A stretch of DNA of 64,000 bases from NCBI GenBank assembly GCA_022059125.1, contig JAEUWY010000006.1:1736001-1800000 (forward strand), given 5' to 3'. Under the pieces are notes generated by a model that was given only the letters and a program-made list of their open reading frames with translations, did not search any database and was not told the origin of the DNA. The DNA comes from Corynespora cassiicola (Eukaryota > Ascomycota > Dothideomycetes > Pleosporales > Corynesporascaceae). Every line of letters starts with the position of its first letter. The first letter of the stretch is position 1. A program made the position numbers and the translations under genes. Below are positions 10,188-20,576 of this stretch, piece by piece.

Positions 10188-11791
10188 ATGGGCAAGTACG
10201 ATATTCCTTTCAAGGTAGGCAGTTGAATTCAACCCCATTTGTCAATCGACCCAAAAGCTAAATTCCCCAGCTCAACAACCAGGACTTGTTGCAGAACCTG
10301 TCCTTCGTAGGCGGAGAATGGGTCGCGTCAAAATCCGGAAAGGCCTTCGAGGTCGTTGGTAAGCACCAAAAATAAGTACCCATCGATGTAGATACTCACT
10401 GTTGTCTAGATCCTGGAACCGGAAAGGCGTGGACGGAGTGCCCCGTCAATGATGCTTCCGACGTAGACGCAGCTGTCCAAAGCTCACATGAAGCATTTGA
10501 GAGCTACCGAAAGATCAGCCCCCGTCAACGGGCGCAGATGCTCTTCAAATGGGATGCGTTGATCAGAGAAAACCGAGAAGACATCGCCACTATTCTTGTG
10601 TACGAGACTGGAAAGCCCCGCGCAGAGGCCTATGGAGAAATTGACTACTCTACCGGATTCACCTGGTGGTTTGCTGGCGAGGCAGAGCGCATCCAGGGTA
10701 CCGTATTCACACCAGCAATGCCTGACCGCCGTGTCTTTACGATCAAGCAGCCCCTCGGAGTCACAGCTGCTCTGGTGCCCTGGAATTTCCCAATTGCCAT
10801 GGTCCTCCGAAAGGCCGGCGCAGCGCTTGCTGCTGGATGTACGATGATTGTCAAGCCTAGCCCTGAGACGCCTATCACTGTCCTCGCGCTTGCGCAGCTT
10901 GCCCACAAGGCTGGATTCCCCAAGGGTGCCCTGAATATCCTGACCACTGATCTTGACAAGACTCCCGAGCTCAGCGAGGCTTTGTGCCGTCACCCGCTCA
11001 TCAAAAAAGTCTCATTTACTGGATCCACACGGGTCGGAAAGCTCGTAGCAAAATTGTGCTCCGACAACCTCAAAAAGGTCACCTTGGAACTGGGAGGCAA
11101 CTGCCCAGTTCTCATCTTCGACGATGCGAATCTAGAGCAAGCAATGGGCCAGATATTTGCCCTCAAGTACCGCCATGCTGGTCAAGCTTGCATAACGGCG
11201 AACCGAATTTACGTGCAATCTGGCATCTTTGACAAATTCCTTGAACGGTGGAACGCTGAAGCTCAGAAAATCGTGGTTGGCCACGGCGCGGACAAGACCA
11301 CTACCATGGGACCAGTCACGACGCCGCGCGGAATTGAAAAGGCACTTGCACTTGTGCAGGATGCCAAATCAAAGGGCGCCACTATTCATACTGGCGGTAA
11401 CAAGATTGAGAAGAACGGTGGATACTTCTTCGAACCTACTGTCATCTCTGGTGTCACGGCAGACATGGACATCTCCAAGGAGGAGATCTTCGCGCCAGTT
11501 TCAACCTTTTTGAAGTTTGAGACCGAGGAGGAGGCGGTGAAGGCTGCAAACGATACCAGCATGGGTCTCGCTTCGTACTGCTTCACCAAGAATGTGGACC
11601 GTCTATGGAGACTCTTTGAGAACCTGGAGGCTGGCATGATTGGCTTGAACACGGGCAACAGCTCCGCGGCGGAATCGCCTTTTGGCGGCATCAAGATGAG
11701 CGGATATGGAAAAGAGTCTGGCAAAGATGTGGCAGTTAATGAGTATCTAATCACCAAGACTGGAACGTTCACATTGGAGGGCCAAACTTGA
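10188..11791 (+). CDS. Succinate-semialdehyde dehydrogenase (NAD(P)+), aldehyde dehydrogenase family
   Basis: Three exons: 10188-10214, 10271-10358 and 10410-11791. Introns of 56 and 51 bp join in phase to give 498 residues, the usual ALDH length. It should oxidise succinate semialdehyde to succinate, the last step of the GABA shunt. Motifs: VPWNFPIAMVLRKAGAALAAG with the cofactor-binding Asn, IVKPSPETP with its Lys, SFTGSTRVG, the general base Glu in LELGG, and the nucleophile Cys in HAGQACITANR. Near the C-terminus are EEIFAPVS and the PFGGIKMSGYGKE signature. The subfamily call rests on overall resemblance to GabD/Uga2 proteins; a related semialdehyde as substrate is possible. The upstream GATA cluster agrees with nitrogen control. 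Confidence 0.88.
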
Positions 11792-12149
11792 TGGGGCAGT
11801 GAACCATGGGCTGGCTTTGAATCGGCTTTGGTAGCGACAAATAAACGCGGGGTTGACAGCATCTGAGACAAAAAAAAAACAACTAGCAAGCATGTATCCA
11901 GTGTCTGAACAAACAAAGAGTTTCTTTGATGAAGGTTGACACAAGCGAAACCGTCTCGTCGAATCGCATGGCCACGTGACTGGAAATCGACAATGGTCTG
12001 TGCGCCGCGGCCGCGCTGAGAGATCTTTCCGACAACGAGCTCCATTTCGGTTGCTCTCCACTCCACCCCGCGGCATCTTACAGCAGTACCGCAACACCGC
12101 AGCCGCCCCTGGACACCAGCCAATTTCGCGTGCCCGCCCTGCAGTCAAG
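11792..12149. other. Intergenic region between SSADH and NCBP3-like gene
   Basis: 358 bp tandem spacer including a poly-A run near 11872 that may mark the SSADH 3' end region. No gene seen. Confidence 0.45.
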
Positions 12150-13780
12150 ATGGACGCCGAAATGATGGACGTGTCCTACGACGTCGACATCGACGTCGGA
12201 GCGCGTCCTGACAACAGCGCGCAGCCAGCTGTCCAGCCAGTCACCGAGGTATGCGGCATCTGGCCTAATCGCGGTCCCCTCTCCGATAATCTTTACTGAC
12301 ATCGATGCCTTCTTGAAGCCCGCGACCGGTGACGACAGACCTGTGCCCGCTGCCTACTTCGAATCGCTCGACGATATCCCCAAAAAGCATGACCCGTGGC
12401 CTGAGACCCTGAACCTGCATGGTGTCGACAACTTCGACCCCAATGACCCACTCTACTATGCCATGGAACACTGCCCGCCGCAATTACGCGTCAAGCAAAC
12501 CCGCTGGATAAACGACTCGTCGGTCAATCTCGAATACTACACGGCTGACGACGCCACTCATGCCTTGGCTGCTCTGACCCATCCCGACGCTGGCGACCCT
12601 GCCTCTTTGTCGGCGGACACACCACGCCGCGCGCGGGGTTGGACGAAGAACCCCGAAGCAATCCTAACAATCAGGGTGGCGAATTCTGGTGATCAAAAGC
12701 AGCGTGGCGCTGCCAATCGGAGTGGCTACTATAGGCAGAACCCCAGCGTGCGCGGTGGTGGGCGTGAGCGCGAGCGCGAGCGCGAGCCCAGGCGCCGTGC
12801 TCGACGGAGCCCTGAACCCAGGCCTGTCATTCTGGACTATGATGACGCACCTCCAGCTGATCCTCAAAGACGAGAGTATGTGTTTTCACTGTGTCCAGTC
12901 CAATCGCTGACTTGGTAATAGCTTCGACGAGCGGATGAGTTATGACTCCGGACCCGATTCGCGTCGTGGTCGTCGCAACGGCGATCGCGACCGAAGCGAT
13001 AGAAACGATAGGGACAGAGGGGACAGAGGCAGTCGGCGCATCGAGGTCGATTCGTACCGCCCCGGTTCCCGCAGGTATGAGCCCCACCCAGACAGGTATC
13101 GCCCTGGTTATTTGACCATCCGTAGCCCAGAATCTCGGTACGGACGACTACGCAACCGCAGCGCGTCTCCAGGCGGTTATGAGGGCGACGGTCGACTGGG
13201 TTTCGATGAAGACGGCACGTCTATGCGCCGTCGCTATCGAAGCCGCAGTCGTAGCCGCAGCGATCGACGTCGTCAAGCCGCGCCGAGCGGGAAGTGGATT
13301 CATGATCGAGCCTCATATGGGGAAAGAGGGTATGGTTCCTCTAGGGAGGTGAACGAGCAGCGCGCCTCCTTCTCTTCATCGAACCGGAATGATTCAGAGA
13401 TGATAACGAAGCATCGCAGGAGCGACGCCACCGATGAGACCGCCAGTGCTCGCAAAGGATCTTTGTTGTCAAGGATGACCAAGGACGGACAACCACTCTC
13501 GAAGCCCTCTCTGGCTAGCAGAATCACGCGCGACGATGATGACGAGTCGACATTCGGCAGGCTGAAGAACGACTTCAGCATGCCCCGAGACGACAATGAC
13601 TTCGAGCCCGCCCGCAAGCGCGATCTAGCAAGCCGCATCACTAGAGATGACACCGACGATGACGATAACGGTATCAACATTCGGGGAAGGTCTGATCAAG
13701 GGCCAGGCTTCAACATCCGCGGTAGTGCTTCCAAGAACGGAGACATCAACATCCGAGGAGTGGCAGCAAGCCGATACTAG
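12150..13780 (+). CDS. NCBP3-like (nuclear cap-binding subunit 3 family) RNA-binding protein
   Basis: Three exons: 12150-12248, 12319-12875 and 12922-13780, giving 504 residues. The introns are 70 bp (branch TTTACTGAC) and 46 bp, and both join in frame. After an acidic start the protein holds an RRM-like NCBP3 segment at about residues 65-115: ETLNLHGVDNFDPNDPLYYA, then WINDSSVNLEYYTADDATHA. The WxNDxSxN core matches the human NCBP3 (C17orf85) family, which binds capped RNA and links to the exon-junction/TREX machinery. The rest is disordered and rich in Arg-Glu and Arg-Ser (RERERERE, RSRSRSRSDRRR), then short repeats of GxxINIRG and SRITRDD. This suggests a nuclear RNA-processing protein. 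The family call is by eye and should be confirmed by profile search. Confidence 0.72.
12763..12787 (+). repeat. GCGCGA microsatellite inside the NCBP3-like gene
   Basis: A run of about four GCGCGA/GAGCGC units encodes alternating Arg-Glu. Length variation here would change the protein in steps of two residues without a frameshift. Confidence 0.6.
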
Positions 13781-14234
13781 ACGCCGATTCAGTATATTGC
13801 AGCAAGTGGAGGAGAACGATATCGTCTTACATACCGTGCCGGACGAACTAAAAGTTACATGGACTGGAAGCAGTTATAACTACTTGGAATAATACGGATC
13901 AGCATGCATGGAGCCACCTGGCGTTTTGGAATGAATTTAGCATGGTGCAATGGCATATTTTGGCGAATGGCGATCTTGGGAAGTGCTTTTGTGTGCTGTC
14001 TCCGGCCGACATAGGGTTGGGGACTTGCTTTTACAACCAAACAAGCCATACAATCACAACTCTATTAATATGTCGATATTGGAATCCGGCGTACTTGCTG
14101 ACTATTGAATTGAGAATGGTGCAAATGTATGAGGTTTTTGTTACAGGAATGGGCCAGGAGGTGCCCTCGACCACATGTTCCTTCATGTACTGTGGTCTGT
14201 ATCTTCATTCAGGTCGACAATCAATCTCCCCTAA
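13781..14234. other. Convergent intergenic region
   Basis: Between the NCBP3-like gene and the DUF1857 gene, facing each other. AT-rich 3' regions; no gene supported. Confidence 0.5.
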
Positions 14235-14899
14235 TTAGTCCTTGATGCGCCCATCCTTGACCATTTCCCTAATGGTCACAATGGAAGACTCAACAGCGTT
14301 CTTGGCCATCTGTTTTCAGATTAGCATGCATCCAATGGTGGACAGTAGCTCACGATGCTACTCACTCCCTTGAGGCGCTTGAGCTCCTGCTCAGCCTCCG
14401 CACTCCCCTCCTTCAAATCAGGCCGACGAATCTCAAACATATAAGTCATGTGCAAATCATCGAGCTCGCCACTAGGCCCATCAGCGACAATATTCCGAAT
14501 CGTCGCGCCATTTTCCTGCACGAAATCGACCTATACACAGGCAACGAGTTAGCCATTGCACACACCCCCAGCGATATTCCCTCCGTCCATCCATCCATCC
14601 ATCCATGATCCCAAAACGGCAACAAACCGCCGAAAAATACTCACCCAGCTCGGATAAAAGCTCCTCACAACCTCGACGGCAGTGTCATTCCCGGCGCCGG
14701 CGCCCGGCTTGAATTGCACCTTGCGCTTCACGATGCCGGCTTCGTCGGAGAGGACCTCGCAGCCCTGGATCACGGGGACGAATTCCTCGGCGTGGCGGAT
14801 CTTGCGTTGGAGGCCGGTCCAGATTTGGGGGTAGGTGAGGGTGGGGGATGCGCCCGCGGGGTTGATGCGGGCGGTGTAGGAGAGGTGGAATGTCGGCAT
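14235..14899 (-). CDS. DUF1857 (AtaL-like SRPBCC fold) protein
   Basis: Three exons: 14899-14645, 14530-14366 and 14309-14235, all joined at phase 0. Product 164 residues, the usual size of this family. The introns are 114 bp (GTGAGT..GTATAG) and 56 bp (GTGAGT..AACAG). Characteristic features: INPAGASPTLTYPQIWTGLQ near the start, FVPVIQGCEVLSDEAGIVKR, then HMTYMFEIRRPD. The C-terminal helix is SSIVTIREMVKDGRI. DUF1857 proteins adopt a START/SRPBCC-like ligand-binding fold and are common next to secondary-metabolism genes, but no such cluster is visible here. The first intron is unusually long for this window because it holds a CATC microsatellite. Confidence 0.8.
14586..14606. repeat. CATC tetranucleotide repeat within an intron
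   Basis: Five tandem CATC units lie inside intron 1 of the DUF1857 gene, lengthening it to 114 bp. Confidence 0.75.
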
Positions 14900-16034
14900 T
14901 TTTCGTCGATGGTGGTGTTGTGAATTTGAGGGGTGAGGTGGTGGGTCTTTGTGGGAGGATTTGTTTTTTAATTGATTGAGGGGAGGAGGGGGAGGGGTAG
15001 AGGTATGGAGCTGAAAGCTGAGAGCTGGGGATTGGGGATTTGATTGATTGGTGTTGTATTGGCGGGTTTCGACGCTCCAGCTGCGCGGGTTTATATACAC
15101 ACTATTTAGTTCCTGCGTTTGCCTTGTTCCTCTAGTTTCAACGCATCGCCAGTACGGCGTGCTCGTACTTCACGAATACACTAGGTAAGCAGTGGTCTTG
15201 GCTTGAGGCTCGGAGTTGGTGGAGAACCGGTCTGCGGGGCGGACAAGCGCTCAGGGACCCGCCGTTCGTACCATCAGTCAGCGCTTACCTGAGGCAACGT
15301 TGGGGACTGGCCAAGGTGGATTATTCAGAGGGCATGATTCGAATGGCGCGAGGGTCCGAAATGATACATCTCGCGCTTTTCGCTGATGCGAGGCGCGAGG
15401 AATTGCAGGTACAGGGCTCCAGGACGAAAGTTGTCGCACGAAGAGGTGTTGACGTCAGGGAGGACAGGTTGGCCCGCTAGTGTTGGATGCATCGTAAGAT
15501 TTCGCCCCGCAGAAAGTATACAAAAAGGCCTAAAGTGGGATTTTGTGATTTTGGACTAGCTGGTTGTTTTTCTACTACTCAAATACTTTAGTGCATCCCA
15601 AGGTCCTGATGGAGTGCTTCAGCGGGTGTGTGAGCAATGTTCGGGCGCGTCGCAGGTGAGATGGAAACCAGTCCTTTTCTCATCCAAGTCCATCATTCCA
15701 AGGTTGATGCACTATGTAGCTATCGTGAAAATGGGTTTCAATCTCACTTATTCCAATTTTGGCCCTAGTGGTGGATTCGTCTAGGTTGGTGTTCATGCTC
15801 ACGTGCTCTCGCTCCCTTCACGTGTCGTTGCTCTTTCTGTCCGCCCAGACACAGGATGCCGCTGATCGCTGCGCCGCCCCGCACCATCCTCATCACCCTC
15901 ATCCTCACTCAACACTCAACACTCAACACTCAACACCACATTTCTCACATCTGCCCCATCATTCCAATTGATTCAGGCAAGGCCCTAGATCCGAGAATTC
16001 CAATTAATTCCTGTTGCCTTGCCTCACCACCAGC
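14900..16034. other. Divergent promoter region, DUF1857 and SWIM-RING genes
   Basis: About 1.1 kb with no supported gene. The side near the DUF1857 gene has a strong purine/pyrimidine bias (14920-15010). The side near the SWIM-RING gene carries a 7 bp tandem repeat at 15906-15937. Confidence 0.5.
15906..15937. repeat. Heptamer tandem repeat (CACTCAA)n
   Basis: About 4.5 copies of CACTCAA, 100 bp upstream of the SWIM-RING start codon, within its probable leader. Confidence 0.75.
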
Positions 16035-17309
16035 ATGGCACGTGGCAAAGTACAAGTAGACGAGAGCCAGCTCAGGCGCTCCTCCAGGAAGAGGAAGGAC
16101 GTCCATTCTGAGGATCTCAAGGGCATCAAACCTGAAGCAGACGCCGAGTCTGAAGCACCAAAGCAGAGACAGAAGAAAGCAAGGACGACGAAGAACAAGA
16201 AGACCCAGGCCAAGAGCCCTGCCCCGGCTGCTGTCAAGGAAGAATCCGAGGAAGAAGCATCCCCACCGCCATCCAGGCCTGCTGCAAAACGTAAGTCTGC
16301 TGCAAAACCCAAGCCCAAGCAGAAGTCTTGGAGGGGAAGCGGTGATGGGCCAAGCTATGATGCTTATGGGAATGACCTCCCCGAGGAGGAAGTACGACGA
16401 CTTTCCAGACCTGTTGCCAAGCCGAAACCCAAGACGAATTTCAGGAATATGTTCCCCGATGGAGTAGAGTACAATGGTCATGGGGAAGAGATACGCCAAC
16501 GGGAGTATGTGCCATTGCGCTCGGGATGACTTTATGGATGCTAATTTGCAACCAGATATCAGGTAGAACCGCCGCCCAACTTTGACGCAAAGCTGCGCCG
16601 CGCACTCAGTCAGCCATTACAGTTTGTTCAACGGTGCGTACCCCAGCATGGCGGATAATGCGTTGCAATGTTGCATCTGCTTTCAACATTGCTTTGTAAC
16701 GTCCATTCAGATGCATAATAGTAGTTGTGATTGGAAGATTGAATTGCGCGCTTTTGCTAACGCTTGAATGATTATAGCAACCGATGCGACGATGGTTATG
16801 CTCCAGGAGAGACGTTCACCATTGCTGGAAACAGCGGCAAATATTACAGAGTCAAGATCCATCACGTCTTCGAATGTTCCTGCGCTGATTTCGCGTTCCG
16901 AAGGCAGTCTTGCAAGCACATCATCTATGTATGACTTTTGATATAGATCATTTACATAAGCTGACAATGGCAGGCGCTGGTTAAAGTCCTCAAGGTCTCC
17001 GAAGAGTCGGAAGTTCTATACCAGTTTGCCCTCACGTCAGCCGAGCTGCAGACTATCTTTGAAGATGCACCGCAAGCACCGTACATGCACATTCAAGAGG
17101 GACCACCTGATTCCAATCGCAAGCCCATCGAGGGTGACTGTCCCATCTGCTACTGTGAATTCGAGGAGGGCAAAGAAGCTATCGTTTACTGCAAAGCTCA
17201 CTGCGGAAACAACGTCCACCTATTGTGCATGGACACGTGGCTCAGGTCACAGAGGCAGAGTTATGGCAAAGGAACCTGCCCCTACTGTCGCCAGAATTGG
17301 GTCGACTAG
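16035..17309 (+). CDS. SWIM zinc finger plus RING finger protein (putative E3 ubiquitin ligase)
   Basis: Four exons: 16035-16504, 16556-16633, 16778-16928 and 16974-17309. Introns of 51, 144 and 45 bp are all in phase. Product 344 residues. The N-terminal 110 residues are basic and disordered with Lys/Arg clusters that look like nuclear localisation signals (SSRKRKDVH, RPAAKRKSAAKPK). A SWIM finger follows in exon 3: HHVFECSCADFAFRRQSCKH (CxCx8CxH). Exon 4 carries a C-terminal RING: CPICYCEFEEG, then CKAHCGNNVHLLCMDTWL and CPYCRQNW. The SWIM-RING order is that of the ZSWIM2/MEX family, where the RING recruits an E2 and SWIM binds partner or substrate. The donor GTGCGT of intron 2 is weak but joins in phase. 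Confidence 0.85.
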
Positions 17310-17827
17310 TAGGCTGCGGAAGCGTGTGGTCTTGTGCTTCAAGGGGCTCGGTCATGAATGCTACCTGGTAAGCAACGCACCAAAAGACACTAAAACACCA
17401 ATCTTACTGATTTATCTCAAAGATTGCTCTCCGGAAGGCATAGCCGATACCTGCCAACATGTTTTGAGGCGAGTGCAACAGAGGTTTTCAGGGACATATC
17501 AAATGGGCTTGACGGAAGCAGAATTACTGCAACAATAAATCCTGGGCAGAGCTTTTGGCAAACATTGGGTGGCGGAAGGGGTTTGAAAAGGGCTATGGTC
17601 GAAAAGGCGTCTAGATTGGTATCGGGTTCCAAAGCCCAATTGGAACTACTTAGGATTAAAAAAGGATACAACTGAGATGACCTTGACCAAGCTCCCTTCA
17701 ACCAAGCTTTCTCGAACATTGGTTATGCCACACTCACGAATGACGATATAGCTTCATAGTATTCTGGGAAATCTTGTGCATGATATACTTAAAGGTTTTA
17801 GCGTCATCGTGATTCTGGAGGAAGGAA
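17310..17827. other. Convergent intergenic region
   Basis: Between the SWIM-RING gene and the GNAT gene. One plus-strand frame runs from exon 4 of the SWIM-RING gene into this interval, but it is out of the gene's frame and has no motif. Confidence 0.5.
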
Positions 17828-18466
17828 TCACGCCCTCATAAAATCGGGCCTCTTGGACTTTCGTTGTCGCACCACAGTACCTCCAGTATCATCGTCATGG
17901 GAGTTCTTACTCAGCTCAAAACCGAGGCCAACCTTTTGCGTATAAAAGTTTTGGGCCGCAGTTGTCTGCAGATACATAGCCGCATCCTGCTCATCCGCAA
18001 TCTCACAAGCCCACTCGGTGAGGCGACGGCCGATGCCGAGGCCCTTGTAACCATCGTCCACCCCCACGAGCTCGACCAGGTAGTGAGGCTCATCACCCAT
18101 CAGCTCCCTTCGCTCTCGCGCCAGCTCTTCGAGCGCTCCAACCAGCATTGGAGAATGGTCCTGTGTCAGGGGGATCGCTGACATTATGCCAGCGCTTGTT
18201 TGTGGCTGGGAGTCTGGGCCGCGGTAGTGCATCGTGAAGACCCCGATGACTTTGGATCCGGAGACGGCGACTAGGAGGCGTGATACTGGGTCTTCTAGAG
18301 CATGATGGTACGTTTTGTTCCACCAGTGGGTGATGACTCCGGTATGTGGGATCAGCCGGAGGAGAGTGGCGTCTTGAGCGTAGGCGCGTGGGACTATGGT
18401 GGTCATGGAGGGGATGTCGGTGGCGGTGGCGTTTCGGAGGATGACTTTGTTCTTGGTTCCATCCAT
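17828..18466 (-). CDS. GNAT-family N-acetyltransferase
   Basis: Single exon. The chosen start MDGTKNK gives 212 residues; an ATG eight codons upstream is possible. The GNAT fold is shown by an N-terminal strand VILRNATATDIPSM, the strand KVIGVFTMHYR, and the acetyl-CoA pyrophosphate loop GVDDGYKGLGIGRRLTEWA (motif A, Q/RxxGxG/A form). Motif B follows in AAMYLQTTAAQNFYTQKVGLGF. The substrate is unknown; fungal members of this shape acetylate small amines or protein N-termini. It converges with the SWIM-RING gene. Confidence 0.85.
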   Translation of the reverse strand: MDGTKNKVILRNATATDIPSMTTIVPRAYAQDATLLRLIPHTGVITHWWNKTYHHALEDPVSRLLVAVSGSKVIGVFTMHYRGPDSQPQTSAGIMSAIPLTQDHSPMLVGALEELARERRELMGDEPHYLVELVGVDDGYKGLGIGRRLTEWACEIADEQDAAMYLQTTAAQNFYTQKVGLGFELSKNSHDDDTGGTVVRQRKSKRPDFMRA

Positions 18467-18893
18467 GTTATTTTTGGGTATCAGTAGCATTCCAATAGTG
18501 GCCAGAGTACTTCGGGGTTTTTTTCGAAACCGTTAATCGTGAGATGAACTGGGAATGTCTCACGCCAAGAATATCTCAATGTTTACGTTGTCGCTGTCAA
18601 GCATTAGCTTCTTTCTACCACGTATCTATTGGTCACAACAAATAACAGTGGCTTTTTGATATGTTAGATCTTTTATGTTTACCTTATGTCCATCTTCCAG
18701 AGTACATGTCAAAGTATCTGAGAGCGGCATATTACACACGTGACAATGCGCACTCAGCGCTAACCGTTTCGGGTGCCGACAGGCTGTGCCGCAACTTGAG
18801 GTTTTTTCCTCCATAGCCTGCTGTCGACTTATTCATCTATGTGTTTCCCTATTTGAATCTCCATTACTCAACGTTCGTTTCACAGCGAATAGC
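18467..18893. other. Divergent spacer before the F-box pseudogene
   Basis: 427 bp, AT-rich; promoter of the GNAT gene and former promoter of the F-box gene. Open reading extends upstream from 18894 but without further ATG that improves the model. Confidence 0.45.
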
Positions 18894-20576
18894 ATGAATT
18901 CTCTCCCACAAGAGTTGGTGGACCGTATTGGCAGCCACTTGAGCCGTGACGACCTGAAAAACACCCTTTTGCTATCGCACAAATGGCGGTACGCATCTGA
19001 GCAATACTCATACGCATTCTCGCAATATCAATTGGATACCGACAACGAATCCAAGTTTCTATCATTGTATAGCGGCCCTCGTTTTCGATACTTACAGAGG
19101 TTAATTTTCAAGCCTCGCCTACCCAGTAGGAGGCATTACGCTGAGGAAATTGATGATCATACAATCGACGACGTCTATACTTGTCGTGATACAACGGAAG
19201 AACTCGAATAAATCGACCAGCACTTCACTCGTCAGATATTTTTCTTATTTTCGACGCTGAAGACAGTTGAATCCAGAGTTTGCATGCAGCTTGGTGGGGA
19301 TGATTTTCCAAGAAAAATTGATCTCATAATATCTACGCCGTTGAGAGCATTGTGTTTTTCATTCGAATGCATCCATCTCCATCTTGTCAGCTGACGCGTT
19401 CATTTGCTTTCGCCTTCTGAGCTCCCAAGTCTCTTATCTGTGCGATCTCTCACAGTATATGGTGGGGATGAAATGATATATCACACTATAGATCATCGGA
19501 AACTCGATCTCCGCGTTCTTCTTGATATCTCAGCCAAACTTCCCAACTTAAACTTCCTGGAATGTAATATTGGAGGCGACGAATGGTATGGCAACTTTGG
19601 CACCGAAGCCTTCTCGTACATCACGCACGACTGGGCGGGTCCTCGCCGAGACTCAAGGCACGACTTTGCAAAAGCCTACGAAAATACTGCGCTACCCACA
19701 TTTCGCCACGTCCGGCTAAATTTTCTTTACTCCCTCACTCGAGTGGAGGAATTCGATCAAGAAAAGACACTGCCAAATCTCATAAAGCCTATGATATACG
19801 ATCCCTTCAGTTCGAGCCTTCGCATCCTCTCATATCAGCTTCGCACTATGAACCTTCACATAGTAGCTGATCCAAGTTTATTCTGGCCATAGGATGGCAG
19901 CATTCCTTCATGGATGAACATGGAAAGCATCCATGTAGTCTTCCATATGTCCACTCCCTCAGGATCATGGTATTTCCGCGGACCGCATGGAGTGGGAGCC
20001 ACCGACGGATTTGAGATTACTGAAAAAGCATATCCACCTCTTGAAACTACTGAAAGAGATGAAAACGAGTGTACCGATTTCGACTTTTTGGATTGGGCGG
20101 AAGAGCTATCTACTTCAAGATTCAGGGTGGAGCCCAATGAAGAGACGCTGTTGCCATTTCTGACCGCTTTTGCCAAGGCCACGGCTTCCATGTTTTCTTT
20201 GAAGGAGTTTGTTCTTTGGTCACCGCTTAGATTCATCCCACGAGATCATACAGCGTACGCGGACATATATTCCAGCCAGATGGCCGAACTTTCATCCAAA
20301 GAGTTGGCGTGGGGTATCGCGTACGCAAGACCAGGCGAGATTGTATCCCCATTAAATCCAGGCGGAGACTTCTCCGACACTCGACAAATGTGGTGGTACG
20401 TAGGTGATTGGCGCCCAAATCCACAACTGCATAGCCTGTTTCAACGGATCGGGCATGAAAAGCATGGGGAAGAGCTCTTGGAGTACTGGGGAGCGGATGA
20501 AGTTGTCCATGGCTTTAATCTTCGATGGCGGTTCAGGGAATGGGAACAGGATAGGTGGCAGGTTTTTGATACATGA
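18894..20576 (+). pseudogene. F-box protein gene with three in-frame stop codons
   Basis: One reading frame of 560 codons runs from ATG 18894 to TGA 20574 with no frameshift, interrupted by TAA at 19209-19211 (codon 106), TGA at 19392-19394 (codon 167) and TAG at 19890-19892 (codon 333). The start is an F-box: MNSLPQELVDRIGSHLSRDD. The remainder resembles the C-terminal domain of fungal F-box proteins (DUF6546-type): WAGPRRDSRHDF, DPFSSSLRILSYQLRTMNL, then PSGSWYFRGPHG. Translation reads sensibly on both sides of every stop, and no good donor/acceptor pairs remove them. Single-base C-to-T changes (CAA, CGA and CAG, respectively) would explain all three. F-box proteins are SCF ligase substrate adaptors; this copy should not make a full protein. 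Confidence 0.7.

Noticed and set aside
17026..17538. 170-residue plus-strand open frame overlapping the end of the SWIM-RING gene
   Set aside because: It is out of frame with the RING exon, begins inside it and has no domain; the RING frame is clearly the coding one.
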